From positions 1-33,618 of the forward strand of contig JAPLNL010000059.1 in the NCBI GenBank assembly GCA_026692905.1: a stretch of DNA of 33,618 bases. The letters run 5' to 3'. The DNA is from Planctomycetota bacterium (lineage in GTDB: Bacteria; Planctomycetota; Planctomycetia; Pirellulales; Pirellulaceae). Numbering within the stretch: position 1 is the stretch's first letter; each line of letters begins with the position of its first letter. Below are positions 14,544 through 22,009 of the stretch, in pieces. A program made the position numbers and the translations under genes. The notes beneath the pieces are model-generated. The model searched no databases. It was not told the DNA's origin and saw only the letters and a list, made by a program, of their open reading frames with translations.

Positions 14544-17108
14544 ATGTCCAGTTCCATCGACTCCACTTTCGAAAGCTTGCCTGACCGCAATCACGGGCCA
14601 GAGTTCGCCTCGTTGGATCCAGAGAAGACCGTCATTCGACAGGACGAGTTGCTTGAGGTTCCTGGACAGCTGATCGATCCTGACAAACCGTTTTCGATGG
14701 TTGGTTTTCGCCAGTCGGCCTCGCAACTTCTCGGCCAGCAATTAGATCATTTCTTGATCGAGTCCTTGGTCGGCACCGGTGGAATGGGCGCCGTATTCCG
14801 CGGCCGAGACATGAAGCTGGATCGCGAGGTTGCGATCAAAGTGGTTCCGATCGCTGACCGCGGCGCGGATGGCATGCGGCGATTTCGCGTTGAAGCCCAA
14901 AGCGCTGCCAAACTTGACCACCCAAATATTGCTCGCGTCTATTACGTCGGCGAGACCGTACATTGGAGCTATATCGTATTTGAGTTTGTCGAAGGAACAA
15001 ACCTTCGCGAACTCGTCATCAAGAAAGGACTGCTTTCAATCGATGATGCCGTGTGCCTGACCCGCCAGGTTGCCGAAGCATTGCAGCATGCACACGAAAG
15101 AAAAGTAGTCCATCGCGACATCAAGCCGTCCAACATCTTGGTAACACAATTGGGCCAGGCCAAGTTGGTCGACATGGGTTTGGCCAGAACCACCGAGCTC
15201 GACAAGTCGACCAACGACCTAACGGCCAGCGGAGTCACGCTTGGGACGTTCGACTACATATCGCCGGAACAAGCTCACGACCCTCGGCAAGCCGATGTTC
15301 GCAGCGACATTTATTCGCTAGGTTGCACCCTCTATTTTTTGCTGACCGGCCAACCTCCGTTTCCTGAGGGGACGGCGTTGCAAAAGCTATTAATGCACGG
15401 AACCAAGATGCCGGAGGACCCACGGGTGTTTCGCTCGGACATCAGCGATTCGATGATTTCTATCCTCCGCAAGATGATGGCCAAGAAACCAGCGGACCGA
15501 TACCAAATCCCAATCGATCTCATTCACGATTTGCGAACGCTAGCAGAGCTGGAGGGTTTGGTCTGGGCCAGCGAGTCGGACACCACTACCAATCTCCCTG
15601 CGGTGGTTTCTCGCACATGGATTGAAGCGTTCCTCCCGTTCCTCATCTCGCTTGGAACCATTTTTGGAATCACGCTTTGGTTGCAAAGCAGCAGTTACTT
15701 GAGCGCGACGTTTCCGATCCCGCGTGTTGAGTACCCTGACGTGATCGTTGCCTCTGCCGAGGTAGAGGCCACCCGTTCTCCTTCGGTGCTCAGTGGAGTT
15801 AAGCCCGATCCGTTGGTTGAGCCTGGTACGCGTTCTGCGAGTACGACTGAGGCGACTGCCCCTGTTGTGCCAGAGGCGACGGATCCAGAGAGCCCGCGAG
15901 ACAAGGTCCGAGATACTGTCGTCGTCGATTCCGAAGCGACCGATCGCGACCGCGGAAATTTGATGGTCCGATCGCTTGAGCAAGCTTTTGAGATCATCGC
16001 AAGCCAGTCTCAGATCAACAAAATCTTCATCAGATCAGCTGCGGTCTCGACGTCCGTATCCGCTCTCAGGGCAACCATTTCGATCCATTCGAACCTGACT
16101 ATCCAAAGCGAGGAAGGTCATCGTTGCAAGTGGAATATCGAAGGCTCCGAGACGACTTCGGATTCAACATCATCCCTCGCCTGGATTGAGTGCCATACCA
16201 AGGAGCTAGTGCTCCAAGACATGGACATCGTTTGGCGTGCGGGTTCGTTGTCCCGTCGTCGCTCGTTGTTTTCGGTTCGATCGAACGCTTCGCTCCAGTT
16301 CAAAAACTGTTCCCTAACGGTTCAGTACGATCCCAATCCCTTTAGCACCGCTCCGTTGGAACTGACATCCACGCAGACCGTGGCGTTGCCTTCGGTGATC
16401 GTCGTTGACTCTGGCGTTCAAGATAGCTTTGGAGAGTCGACTAGTGGCACAGGCAAGCTTCCGGCACGCATCGTTTGCAATCAGACTTCGGTGCGTGGAC
16501 AATGCGATTGGTTGCGAATGCCGAGCCCCATACGAACCGAAGTGCAAATGAGCAATTGCTGGTTAGCCATTGTCGGATCGATGTTTGAGCTCAATGGCGG
16601 CCGGAATGCAGTGCGATCCGGCATGCCGTTGAGGATGGATTTCCGAAATGTAACGGCCTATTCTCAGCGAGCGTGGATGCGAGTCAACATGAGCAACTCG
16701 CAGCCTTTTCCCGTTCCATTTGTGCGAACGGCCAAAGAATGCATCTTTTCGGGGAGCAGGTCGTACATCGACTGGAATGCATCGGAATGCGATGAGTGGG
16801 AAGTATGGAGTCAAAGCGACGAAGGCAAAGAGCTCTCGCGATGGATTGATCTCAGAGGAAGGGATAATGTTTATGATGCGACAACCCTTACCGACTACTT
16901 GATGGTCAAGCTAAGCAATGGAACGCGCGAGACGATTGGACTTGGAGCGAACGCAAATTTGGTTGGCGAAGAGCTCGGTCTTGAAACGGCGGCATCATGG
17001 AAAAAACGGCCTGTGATCGAGCCGAGCCGTATTCACGAAGCGACTTTCGAAAGCTTGGAGTGGAACCGAGGCCTCTTTCACCCAGGCTTTCAATCGGACC
17101 CTGAATAG
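14544..17108 (+). CDS. membrane Ser/Thr protein kinase with large C-terminal sensor-like domain
   Basis: An 854-aa protein. The Hanks-type kinase domain spans about 68-335: glycine loop G-T-G-G-M-G-A-V-F (77-85), Lys99 in V-A-I-K-V-V, catalytic H-R-D (190-192) with K194 and N197, the Mg loop as D-M-G (210-212) rather than D-F-G, and S-P-E (240-242) for A-P-E. Catalytic residues are intact. One hydrophobic helix at about 360-382 (F-L-P-F-L-I-S-L-G-T-I-F-G) is followed by a Ser/Thr/Glu/Pro-rich linker. The ~370-residue C-terminal region has repeated short beta-strand patterns reminiscent of right-handed beta-helix proteins (my inference). It probably senses an extracytoplasmic or paryphoplasmic signal. 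Monocistronic, with no obvious substrate nearby. Confidence 0.92.
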   Translation: MSSSIDSTFESLPDRNHGPEFASLDPEKTVIRQDELLEVPGQLIDPDKPFSMVGFRQSASQLLGQQLDHFLIESLVGTGGMGAVFRGRDMKLDREVAIKVVPIADRGADGMRRFRVEAQSAAKLDHPNIARVYYVGETVHWSYIVFEFVEGTNLRELVIKKGLLSIDDAVCLTRQVAEALQHAHERKVVHRDIKPSNILVTQLGQAKLVDMGLARTTELDKSTNDLTASGVTLGTFDYISPEQAHDPRQADVRSDIYSLGCTLYFLLTGQPPFPEGTALQKLLMHGTKMPEDPRVFRSDISDSMISILRKMMAKKPADRYQIPIDLIHDLRTLAELEGLVWASESDTTTNLPAVVSRTWIEAFLPFLISLGTIFGITLWLQSSSYLSATFPIPRVEYPDVIVASAEVEATRSPSVLSGVKPDPLVEPGTRSASTTEATAPVVPEATDPESPRDKVRDTVVVDSEATDRDRGNLMVRSLEQAFEIIASQSQINKIFIRSAAVSTSVSALRATISIHSNLTIQSEEGHRCKWNIEGSETTSDSTSSLAWIECHTKELVLQDMDIVWRAGSLSRRRSLFSVRSNASLQFKNCSLTVQYDPNPFSTAPLELTSTQTVALPSVIVVDSGVQDSFGESTSGTGKLPARIVCNQTSVRGQCDWLRMPSPIRTEVQMSNCWLAIVGSMFELNGGRNAVRSGMPLRMDFRNVTAYSQRAWMRVNMSNSQPFPVPFVRTAKECIFSGSRSYIDWNASECDEWEVWSQSDEGKELSRWIDLRGRDNVYDATTLTDYLMVKLSNGTRETIGLGANANLVGEELGLETAASWKKRPVIEPSRIHEATFESLEWNRGLFHPGFQSDPE

Positions 17109-17172
17109 GAAACGCACCGAAGCGTATTTAGCAGGTTTCGCGAGAAATCTGCGTTGTAAGCAGGCCGGTAGC

Positions 17173-17388
17173 TAGGAAGCCGTCTCACTTTCGTTTTTGG
17201 AATTGCTTGCAATTTCAACGGGAGGGCGAGGCCACCGCGGTAAACATGTTTCCAACGAGTTTACCTAAGTCATTCATTGCTCGGGAGGGTGAGGCTCCTG
17301 CCGAACCTTTGCACCGTTGGCTCGGCATCCTCGCCCTCCCAATTTCCACCAAGCGTTTTGTTGGGTTCAAAAGTAAGACGCCCTCCTA
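17173..17388. mobile_element. MITE-like element with terminal inverted repeats, copy 1
   Basis: 216 bp with ends TAGGAAGCCGTCTCACTTTC and (inverted) TAGGAGGGCGTCTTACTTTT, agreeing at most positions. The inside matches the element at 29347-29501 at both flanks (GGAATTGCTTGCAATTTCAA on the left, CCAAGCGTTTTGTTGGGTTC on the right). An extra ~60 bp is related to the flank of the 3630 repeat, and a GC-rich hairpin lies at 17282-17340. No coding capacity. It fills the gap 17109-17431, where nothing else is seen. Confidence 0.7.
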
Positions 17389-17431
17389 CTAGCGCCCACC
17401 GGCTAAATGACCGATAAAGCCCTCACGCGAT

Positions 17432-18262
17432 TTAAACACGGCCGTGCTGCCGAAGCACTTCGAACAAAATAATAGAAGTACTCACCGACGCGTTAAGCGA
17501 GTCGATAGCACCATGCATTGGAATACGCACAGCGGTCACATCTTGCTTTACCCAGTTTTCACCGAGGCCATCGCTTTCGCTTCCCACGACGATGCTGACG
17601 GCCTTTTCATACTTGGGGGCAGTGTGGGGCAAAGTACCATCCACTCTGGCTGCGTAAATCGCGATCGAGCGTTCGGTTAACCAAGCCTGGATTTGTTTTG
17701 CGGAACCGACGGCCATGGGAACTCGGAACAATGCACCCAGGCTGGCGCGAATGGCGTTCGGGTTCCACATTTCGCTGACAGGGTCGCTTAGCAATACGGC
17801 GGACACGCCGGCCGCATCTGCCGTCCGCATAACGGCCCCTAGATTGCCAGGCTTCTCCATTCGGTCGAGAACCAAAAAGCACTTGGCATCGGTATCTTTT
17901 TTCGTGGGGGCAATTCGTTCGTCCAAAGTTTCCAAAGCCAGGCTAGGCTGACGGGCGACGGCAATCAGTCCAACATCGCGGTCGCCATATTGCAGTTTGG
18001 CCATGGCTGGCTTGGAGATGAGATTGATTCGAATCCCGGGGACCAGCGTTTGCCAGTCGGAGACCAAAAGGCGATGGGATTCCTCGGAGGTTTCCAAAAC
18101 AAAGAGCTCGGTGCATTCGATCCCGCCAGCATGAGCATGCCTTGCGATCGAATCCCCATCGATAATCATGAGGCCGCTATCGCGTCGTTCACGCGGATCG
18201 CGAAGAGAATTGGCGGCTTTGATCCGCTGGTTGCTAGGGCTAGAAATCGATTCGACAGTCAC
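17432..18262 (-). CDS. SpoU/TrmH-family RNA 2'-O-ribose methyltransferase
   Basis: About 276 aa from GTG 18262. The SPOUT motifs are clear: motif 1 N-L-G-A-V-M-R-T-A-D-A-A-G, motif 2 V-V-G-S-E-S-D-G-L-G, motif 3 I-P-M-H-G-A-I-D-S-L-N-A-S-V-S-T. The N-terminal substrate-binding domain opens with S-P-S-N-Q-R-I-K-A-A-N-S-L, the usual family start, so I prefer GTG 18262. The frame does run to ATG 18349, but the extra 29 residues are encoded by a repeated sequence also found next to tRNA-Leu. It methylates a ribose in rRNA or tRNA using SAM; the exact target cannot be told. Confidence 0.92.
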   Translation of the reverse strand: MTVESISSPSNQRIKAANSLRDPRERRDSGLMIIDGDSIARHAHAGGIECTELFVLETSEESHRLLVSDWQTLVPGIRINLISKPAMAKLQYGDRDVGLIAVARQPSLALETLDERIAPTKKDTDAKCFLVLDRMEKPGNLGAVMRTADAAGVSAVLLSDPVSEMWNPNAIRASLGALFRVPMAVGSAKQIQAWLTERSIAIYAARVDGTLPHTAPKYEKAVSIVVGSESDGLGENWVKQDVTAVRIPMHGAIDSLNASVSTSIILFEVLRQHGRV

Positions 18263-18314
18263 AGAACCCGACTTTCCAACGATGGTTGGACGAAAGAAAA
18301 ACCCTAGTTTACTT
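18226..18314. repeat. ~85-bp direct repeat R1 over the methyltransferase start
   Basis: Aligns with 19362-19446 over its whole length, with a few substitutions and one small gap. The core CGACTTTCCAACGATGGTTG is identical. R1 covers the first ~13 codons of the methyltransferase and its leader. The two copies have the same orientation and bracket the HNH gene pair. Confidence 0.8.
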
Positions 18315-18605
18315 GGGGGTTGCCTTGAAGCAACCTGAGTTGCCAACAAAAACGAGCTTGAAATTCGCTATCGAGTGAGCTCAGTGGGTCGCATCTGCCG
18401 AATGTAATCCACCAGAAAAAAAGGAAAAGTACGGAATTCGCAACGCATCACCTACGCAAAGTCCGGTTGTGCATTTGTCGACGGGCTAACGGCCAGTAGC
18501 TCTAATCTAAGTCTCCGATGACAACTCGCTGTCCAAGCGCGAGATGGCTGGCTTGTTCAAATCAAAAGTGCTGTCCACATCCACCCAATTGCGACCGCCG
18601 AGTAA

Positions 18606-19018
18606 CTACTTGATCGGATAGTCATGTTTCTTTAGAGCAATTATTGCCGCTCGCAATTCAACGCGGCGTACGTCATTCATATCAAGAACATACGCAGTCG
18701 TGCGACCGATCGCTGACTTCCCGACAATCTCGCCGCTGTGTACCTCTTGAAAATGTTCAGACCAATCATCGATTCTTGGATTGAATAGTCGAATAGCACG
18801 TTACTCAACGGATCGATCCCAGCTAAGTTCGGCCCCTTATGTAAATTACATCTCGAACATGCGATGGCCAGATTCGACTTAACGGTCAATCCTCGATGTT
18901 GGCGAGCAACGATATGTTCAATCTGAAAGAGCTCGGTGAAAAATCGCTGCGGAATCTGGCAATACTCACAGTGACCTGCCGACCTTTCGACGACAAAGGA
19001 TCTTAGGGACGCATCCAT
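18606..19018 (-). pseudogene. HNH endonuclease, frameshifted by an 8-bp duplication
   Basis: The frame from ATG 19018 has a zinc-type HNH core: C17-E-Y-C20, E34-H35 in I-E-H-I-V-A-R, N49, and C54-S-R-C57-N-L-H60. After V74-L-F the frame leaves the family pattern and ends at 18677. In a shifted frame the expected C-terminus continues (N-P-R-I-D-D-W-S-E-H-F, then I-G-R-T-T-A, D-M-N-D-V-R-R-V-E-L-R-A-A-I-I-A-L) to a stop at 18606. The shift is explained by an imperfect tandem 8-mer at 18781-18796 (TTGAATAG TCGAATAG on the plus strand). Removing one copy restores about 135 codons in one frame. The catalytic core is still encoded, so partial activity cannot be excluded; a sequencing error is the alternative. 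Confidence 0.85.
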
Positions 19019-19029
19019 GCAAAACGGTC

Positions 19030-19281
19030 CTACTTTGTGCGTGAAAGAACCTTGACTCGTAACAATGCGATTACGTCCATCCCCTCGATGTAAGTGTCGT
19101 ACTCTCGCCGTTCTTCATCGCTCAAGGCTCCTTCGTTTGCAAGGCTTCCCAATTCGTCCAGACGCTGTTGGAACTCTGGATCTGCAGGCAATTTCACAAA
19201 GTGCTCCGCTAGCTCTGGGGTCAGCGTCTCCGTGAAATGAAGTAAAAATTTATGCAAACTGGCGGAATCAAGCACGGTCAT
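19030..19281 (-). CDS. 83-aa acidic partner protein of the HNH nuclease
   Basis: A small acidic helical protein: L-T-P-E-L-A-E-H-F near residue 21, then R-L-D-E-L-G, A-N-E-G-A-L-S-D-E-E-R-R-E-Y-D-T-Y-I, and a terminal I-A-L-L-R-V-K. This type often lies directly before an HNH endonuclease gene in planctomycetes and cyanobacteria. The spacing of 11 bp to the HNH start supports an operon. An immunity or antitoxin role is only an inference. There is no signal peptide or DNA-binding motif. Confidence 0.8.
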   Translation of the reverse strand: MTVLDSASLHKFLLHFTETLTPELAEHFVKLPADPEFQQRLDELGSLANEGALSDEERREYDTYIEGMDVIALLRVKVLSRTK

Positions 19282-19361
19282 TCTTCGATCTCTTTTCGAG
19301 AGGATTTTCCAAATATTCTACTGGATTCGAAGGCGATGGAGCAACTAAACCCCGTCAGATT

Positions 19362-19446
19362 GCTGGCTGCTTGGGCTAGCAATCGATCGGTTACAGAAAC
19401 CGACTTTCCAACGATGGTTGGACAAAAGAAAAATCTTAGTTTACTT
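19362..19446. repeat. ~85-bp direct repeat R2 beside tRNA-Leu
   Basis: Second copy of the sequence at 18226-18314. It ends 2 bp from the 3' end of the tRNA gene. On the minus strand it still reads like a decayed start of the methyltransferase (S-I-A-S-P-S-S-Q-Q in one frame against S-I-S-S-P-S-N-Q-R). Confidence 0.8.
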
Positions 19447-19448
19447 AG

Positions 19449-19530
19449 TGGCCGCTCGGGGAGTTGAACCCCGACGCCTCTCGGCACCAGATCCTAAGTC
19501 TGGCGTGTCTGCCAATTTCACCAAGCGGCC
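19449..19530 (-). tRNA. tRNA-Leu (anticodon UAG)
   Basis: The reverse strand folds as a class II tRNA. Acceptor arms are GGCCGCT (19530-19524) and AGCGGCC, with discriminator A at 19449. The D arm contains TTGGCAGAC. The anticodon stem CCAGA / TCTGG encloses loop CTTAGGA, giving anticodon TAG. A variable arm follows (TGCCGAGAGGCG), then the T arm CGGGG-TTCAACT-CCCCG. The long variable arm fits leucine. No CCA is encoded. Decodes CUN, mainly CUA. Confidence 0.95.
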
Positions 19531-19696
19531 GGAAGTTTTGAGCGGGATCGCTCCCTGCTCAAATCAATCTAAAACGTAGTCTAGTCTTAAATCGCTCGTC
19601 GTGCGACACCTGTTTTGTGTACTTCGCAAATCAATCGATCGATTTCCCTCTTCAATAAGCATGATTTTATCGACTTAACGCAGCCAAATTGTTGTT

Positions 19697-19758
19697 CGGG
19701 AGGGTGAGGCTCCTGCCGAACCGTTGCGTCCCCAGCTCGGCAGGAGCCTCGCTCTCCC
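19697..19758. repeat. GC-rich hairpin repeat (GGGAGGGTGAGGCTCCTGCC family), copy 3
   Basis: Arms at 19697-19719 and 19737-19758 pair almost fully. It lies in the gap between tRNA-Leu and the rhodanese gene (19531-19816). The rest of that gap shows no gene. Confidence 0.8.
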
Positions 19759-19816
19759 CATTGTTTTTCCTTCGAAAAAACAAATCGGATGGTTTCCAAC
19801 CAGTTGCAAATCTCCG

Positions 19817-20191
19817 CTATTTTTCCGTTGGATAATTGGCTTCTGTCCAGCTTCTCCAACCGCCGTCCACGCTGACCACGTTTTTGTAGCCCATTCGCTG
19901 TAGGTTTTCCGCCGAAAGGGCCGATCGAAACCCGCCGCCACAATACAGCAAGATCTCCTTGTTCGGGTCAGGCACCACCGTTTCGATGTCTCGCTCGATA
20001 ACTCCTTTGCTAAGGTGAATCGCGCCGGGAATGTGCCCAGCCGAGAATTCGCTCTCTTCGCGGACGTCGACAAGCAGCAGCGGTTCTCCTTGGTCCATGC
20101 GTATCTTGAGATCCTCAATCGTGCATTCGAGAACGCGAGCTTTGGCTTCCGCCGAGATGGCGAGGAACCTGGGTGAATGTTGTTTGGCCAT
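19817..20191 (-). CDS. single-domain rhodanese-like sulfurtransferase
   Basis: A 124-aa cytosolic protein. The rhodanese fold is shown by L-L-V-D-V-R-E-E-S-E-F (39-49), G-H-I-P-G-A-I-H-L (52-60), the active-site loop L-L-Y-C84-G-G-G-F-R-S, and the closing G-Y-K-N-V-V-S-V-D-G-G-W. Catalytic Cys84 is present, and the six-residue loop fits a sulfur-transferring enzyme rather than a phosphatase. A short N-terminal extension (residues 1-22) precedes the domain. It starts at ATG 20191, and nothing nearby indicates a specific sulfur pathway. Confidence 0.93.
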   Translation of the reverse strand: MAKQHSPRFLAISAEAKARVLECTIEDLKIRMDQGEPLLLVDVREESEFSAGHIPGAIHLSKGVIERDIETVVPDPNKEILLYCGGGFRSALSAENLQRMGYKNVVSVDGGWRSWTEANYPTEK

Positions 20192-20269
20192 TATTTGTGA
20201 CGCGATTTTGTGAAGCTAGGGTAGTTTGGTAAAAGTTGCTCCAGGTATTCGAAAACAACTTGAATTATT

Positions 20270-20683
20270 TTGCAACAGGGTGAAGAAACGGACCTTCCGC
20301 TGCCGATAGTACTTTCGACGGGAAGTACCGACCGACTCGAACCACTATCGCTTGGGTCGATAAGCACGACCCGTCAACGTTCCGCTGGGGGAAACCCTGG
20401 CTCGCACCGTTTGAAAACCCCGAACCCAGTGAGCAATTCGTTGGGACGTTTATTTGCAGCATCCTTTGGTTGCATCGCTCTCTCGACCACGATCCTTCTT
20501 GGTCTTTTAAGCGACGAAATACCGGAATCCATCTTAACTCATTCGCTAGCGACGACCGTGGTTTTTGCCATCATCGGACTAGGAATAGGACAAGTTGCAG
20601 ATTCGGTGGTTCGCCAAAGTGTTGAAATGAACTATCGTGCCAAGTTTGAAAAACTGCGAGAGAGACTCAAAGAAGCCGCTTGA
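20270..20683 (+). CDS. small membrane protein upstream of the FliA-type sigma factor
   Basis: A 137-aa frame starting with TTG at 20270, with no ATG near the front. Residues ~1-55 are polar and Ser/Thr/Pro-rich. Two hydrophobic segments follow (about 61-79, F-A-A-S-F-G-C-I-A-L-S-T-T-I-L-L-G-L-L, and about 91-108, A-T-T-V-V-F-A-I-I-G-L-G-I-G-Q), then a basic/acidic C-terminal helix (Y-R-A-K-F-E-K-L-R-E-R-L-K-E-A-A). The family is not recognised. Its position before fliA suggests a flagellar-cluster relic. The start codon is uncertain. Confidence 0.65.
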   Translation: MQQGEETDLPLPIVLSTGSTDRLEPLSLGSISTTRQRSAGGNPGSHRLKTPNPVSNSLGRLFAASFGCIALSTTILLGLLSDEIPESILTHSLATTVVFAIIGLGIGQVADSVVRQSVEMNYRAKFEKLRERLKEAA

Positions 20684-21012
20684 TCAGGTTCAGAAAGCAC
20701 TCTTCAAAACTTTCCAGGCCCAAAAGCCGGAAGCTTGAAGAACTAGGCAATCTGGAAAAGCCCGACCCCAAACGGAAAAGTTCTTTGCTCAATTGATGTG
20801 GAATTAACAGTTCCAACTCGGTAGAGTTCGCGTCCCAGAACGGATTCCTCGCCGCGGATTGTGATGATCTGCGTCGAGAACCATGTGTTGCCAAATGGAA
20901 TGGGTACACACAAGTTCGCTTCGTTCGCGGAGCAACACCAGAATACACGACCGTTTGATCCCAGTCACCGCTGGAGATCAATCCCCTTGCCATGTCAATC
21001 ACGGAGGTTCGG
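20684..21012 (+). promoter_or_regulatory. fliA leader with hairpin and strong RBS
   Basis: About 330 bp without a supported gene. A possible hairpin lies at about 20703-20741 (CTTCAA ... CTTTCC against GGAAG ... TTGAAG), just past the stop of the upstream frame. A clear GGAGG at 21003-21007 stands 5 bp before ATG 21013, which decides the sigma factor start. The minus-strand frame through this region lacks family features. Confidence 0.5.
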
Positions 21013-21798
21013 ATGGCGACAACTGTAGCATCGAGCATCGACATATTTGATGTTTGGACTAGATACAAAGCAGACCTTTCCAACGTCGATTTGAGAAATA
21101 TTCTCATCGAACGCTACATGCCTCTTGTTCGCTTCAACGGCGAACGACTCAGAGCAAAATTGCCAGAAGGTGTCGAACTAGACGACCTGATCAGCGCAGG
21201 TATCTTTGGTTTGATGGATGCCATCGACGCCTTCGATATGGAACGCGGAGTCAAATTCGAAACCTACTGCGTCCCCAGAATTCGCGGAGCGATGCTCGAC
21301 GAACTGAGAACAATGGACTGGGTGCCGCGACTCGTTCGTAGCAAAGCTAGCAAACTCAACGAAGCGACCAAACTGCTCGAGGCCAAGTATGGTCGAGCAC
21401 CTACCACTCACGAACTCTGTTCGTACATGGGCATTTCGATCGATGAAGTCGAGAAGATGAAAAGCGATGCGTCGGCCGTCGGCTTGGTTTCGCTCAATAA
21501 GAAATGGTACGAAACCGACAGCTACAAAGACGTGCGTGAAATCGACGTTCTCGAAGACAAACGCAGCGAAGATCCAACGCGTCGCGTCAACAAAAGCGAC
21601 CTCATGCGATTGGTTACCAAAGGTCTGAATCGCAACGAACGCTTGATCATCATTCTTTATTATTATGAAGAACTGACGATGAAGGAAATCGGAGCGACGC
21701 TCGATCTGAGCGAAAGCCGCGTTAGCCAAATGCATACGAGCATTGTTGTTCGTCTCCAAGAACAACTCGGTCGCCGCCGCCCAGAATTCGGAACCTAG
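21013..21798 (+). CDS. fliA: RNA polymerase sigma factor, FliA/WhiG (sigma-28) type
   Basis: 261 aa from ATG 21013, chosen for its GGAGG; an upstream ATG at 20992 is also in frame. Region 2 is clear: Y-M-P-L-V-R, then G-V-E-L-D-D-L-I-S-A-G-I-F-G-L-M-D-A-I-D-A-F-D, and F-E-T-Y-C-V-P-R-I-R-G-A-M-L-D-E-L-R. The latter is diagnostic for the FliA/WhiG/SigB branch. Region 3 follows (G-R-A-P-T-T-H-E-L). Region 4 is L-N-R-N-E-R-L-I-I-I-L-Y-Y-Y-E-E-L-T-M-K-E-I-G with the helix-turn-helix L-D-L-S-E-S-R-V-S-Q-M-H. It probably directs flagellar or developmental genes of the motile swarmer stage, though no flagellar structural genes are in this window. Confidence 0.9.
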   Translation: MATTVASSIDIFDVWTRYKADLSNVDLRNILIERYMPLVRFNGERLRAKLPEGVELDDLISAGIFGLMDAIDAFDMERGVKFETYCVPRIRGAMLDELRTMDWVPRLVRSKASKLNEATKLLEAKYGRAPTTHELCSYMGISIDEVEKMKSDASAVGLVSLNKKWYETDSYKDVREIDVLEDKRSEDPTRRVNKSDLMRLVTKGLNRNERLIIILYYYEELTMKEIGATLDLSESRVSQMHTSIVVRLQEQLGRRRPEFGT

Positions 21799-21907
21799 GA
21801 GGCATACGCTGTGTGTCTTGATCTTGGTATCCTGACACATGCGCGAGTATGTGGCCCCATCGGGCAACGCTGTGAAGCATTTTCCTATGCTGAAAACCGG
21901 CTTTTCT

Positions 21908-21976
21908 GTAGCGAAAGTCGTCAAGACTTTCGGCTGCAGTGCGCAAACCACCGAAACTCTTGAAGAGTTTCGCTAC
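21908..21976. repeat. REP pair (BIME) F, inverted orientation
   Basis: GTAG 21908-21911, stem CGAAAGTC / GACTTTCG around GTCAA (21912-21932), then stem CGAAACTC / GAGTTTCG around TTGAA (21952-21972) and CTAC (21973-21976). Same family as the RAYT-flanking array, but with the arm types in the opposite order. It lies in the sigma factor-birA gap. The birA reading frame stays open through it to ATG 21839. Confidence 0.9.
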
Positions 21977-22009
21977 AAAGTGCTTCACAGCGTTCCCCTT
22001 CGGGCCGAC

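Noticed and set aside
18315-18605. Possible small gene or toxin remnant between the methyltransferase and HNH genes
   Set aside because: No conserved frame, RBS or motif could be supported. I see nothing identifiable in this stretch.
19278-19487. 69-aa minus-strand frame across the tRNA 3' end and repeat R2
   Set aside because: It runs through the tRNA-Leu gene. Its similarity to the upstream extension of the methyltransferase frame reflects the DNA repeat, not a protein.
19449-19530. tRNA-associated attachment site of an integrative element
   Set aside because: The direct repeat stops 2 bp outside the tRNA and does not duplicate its 3' end. No integrase is nearby.
20667-21107. 146-aa minus-strand frame before fliA
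   Set aside because: It overlaps the sigma factor start and the end of the upstream gene; composition is irregular and no motif is visible.
21178-21951. 257-aa minus-strand open frame opposite the sigma factor gene
   Set aside because: It covers the sigma factor in antisense, has no motif or signal, and its openness follows from the codon use of the real gene.
21839-22009. 57-residue N-terminal extension of BirA
   Set aside because: Encoded mostly by a REP pair and its flanks. The family start fits ATG 22010.
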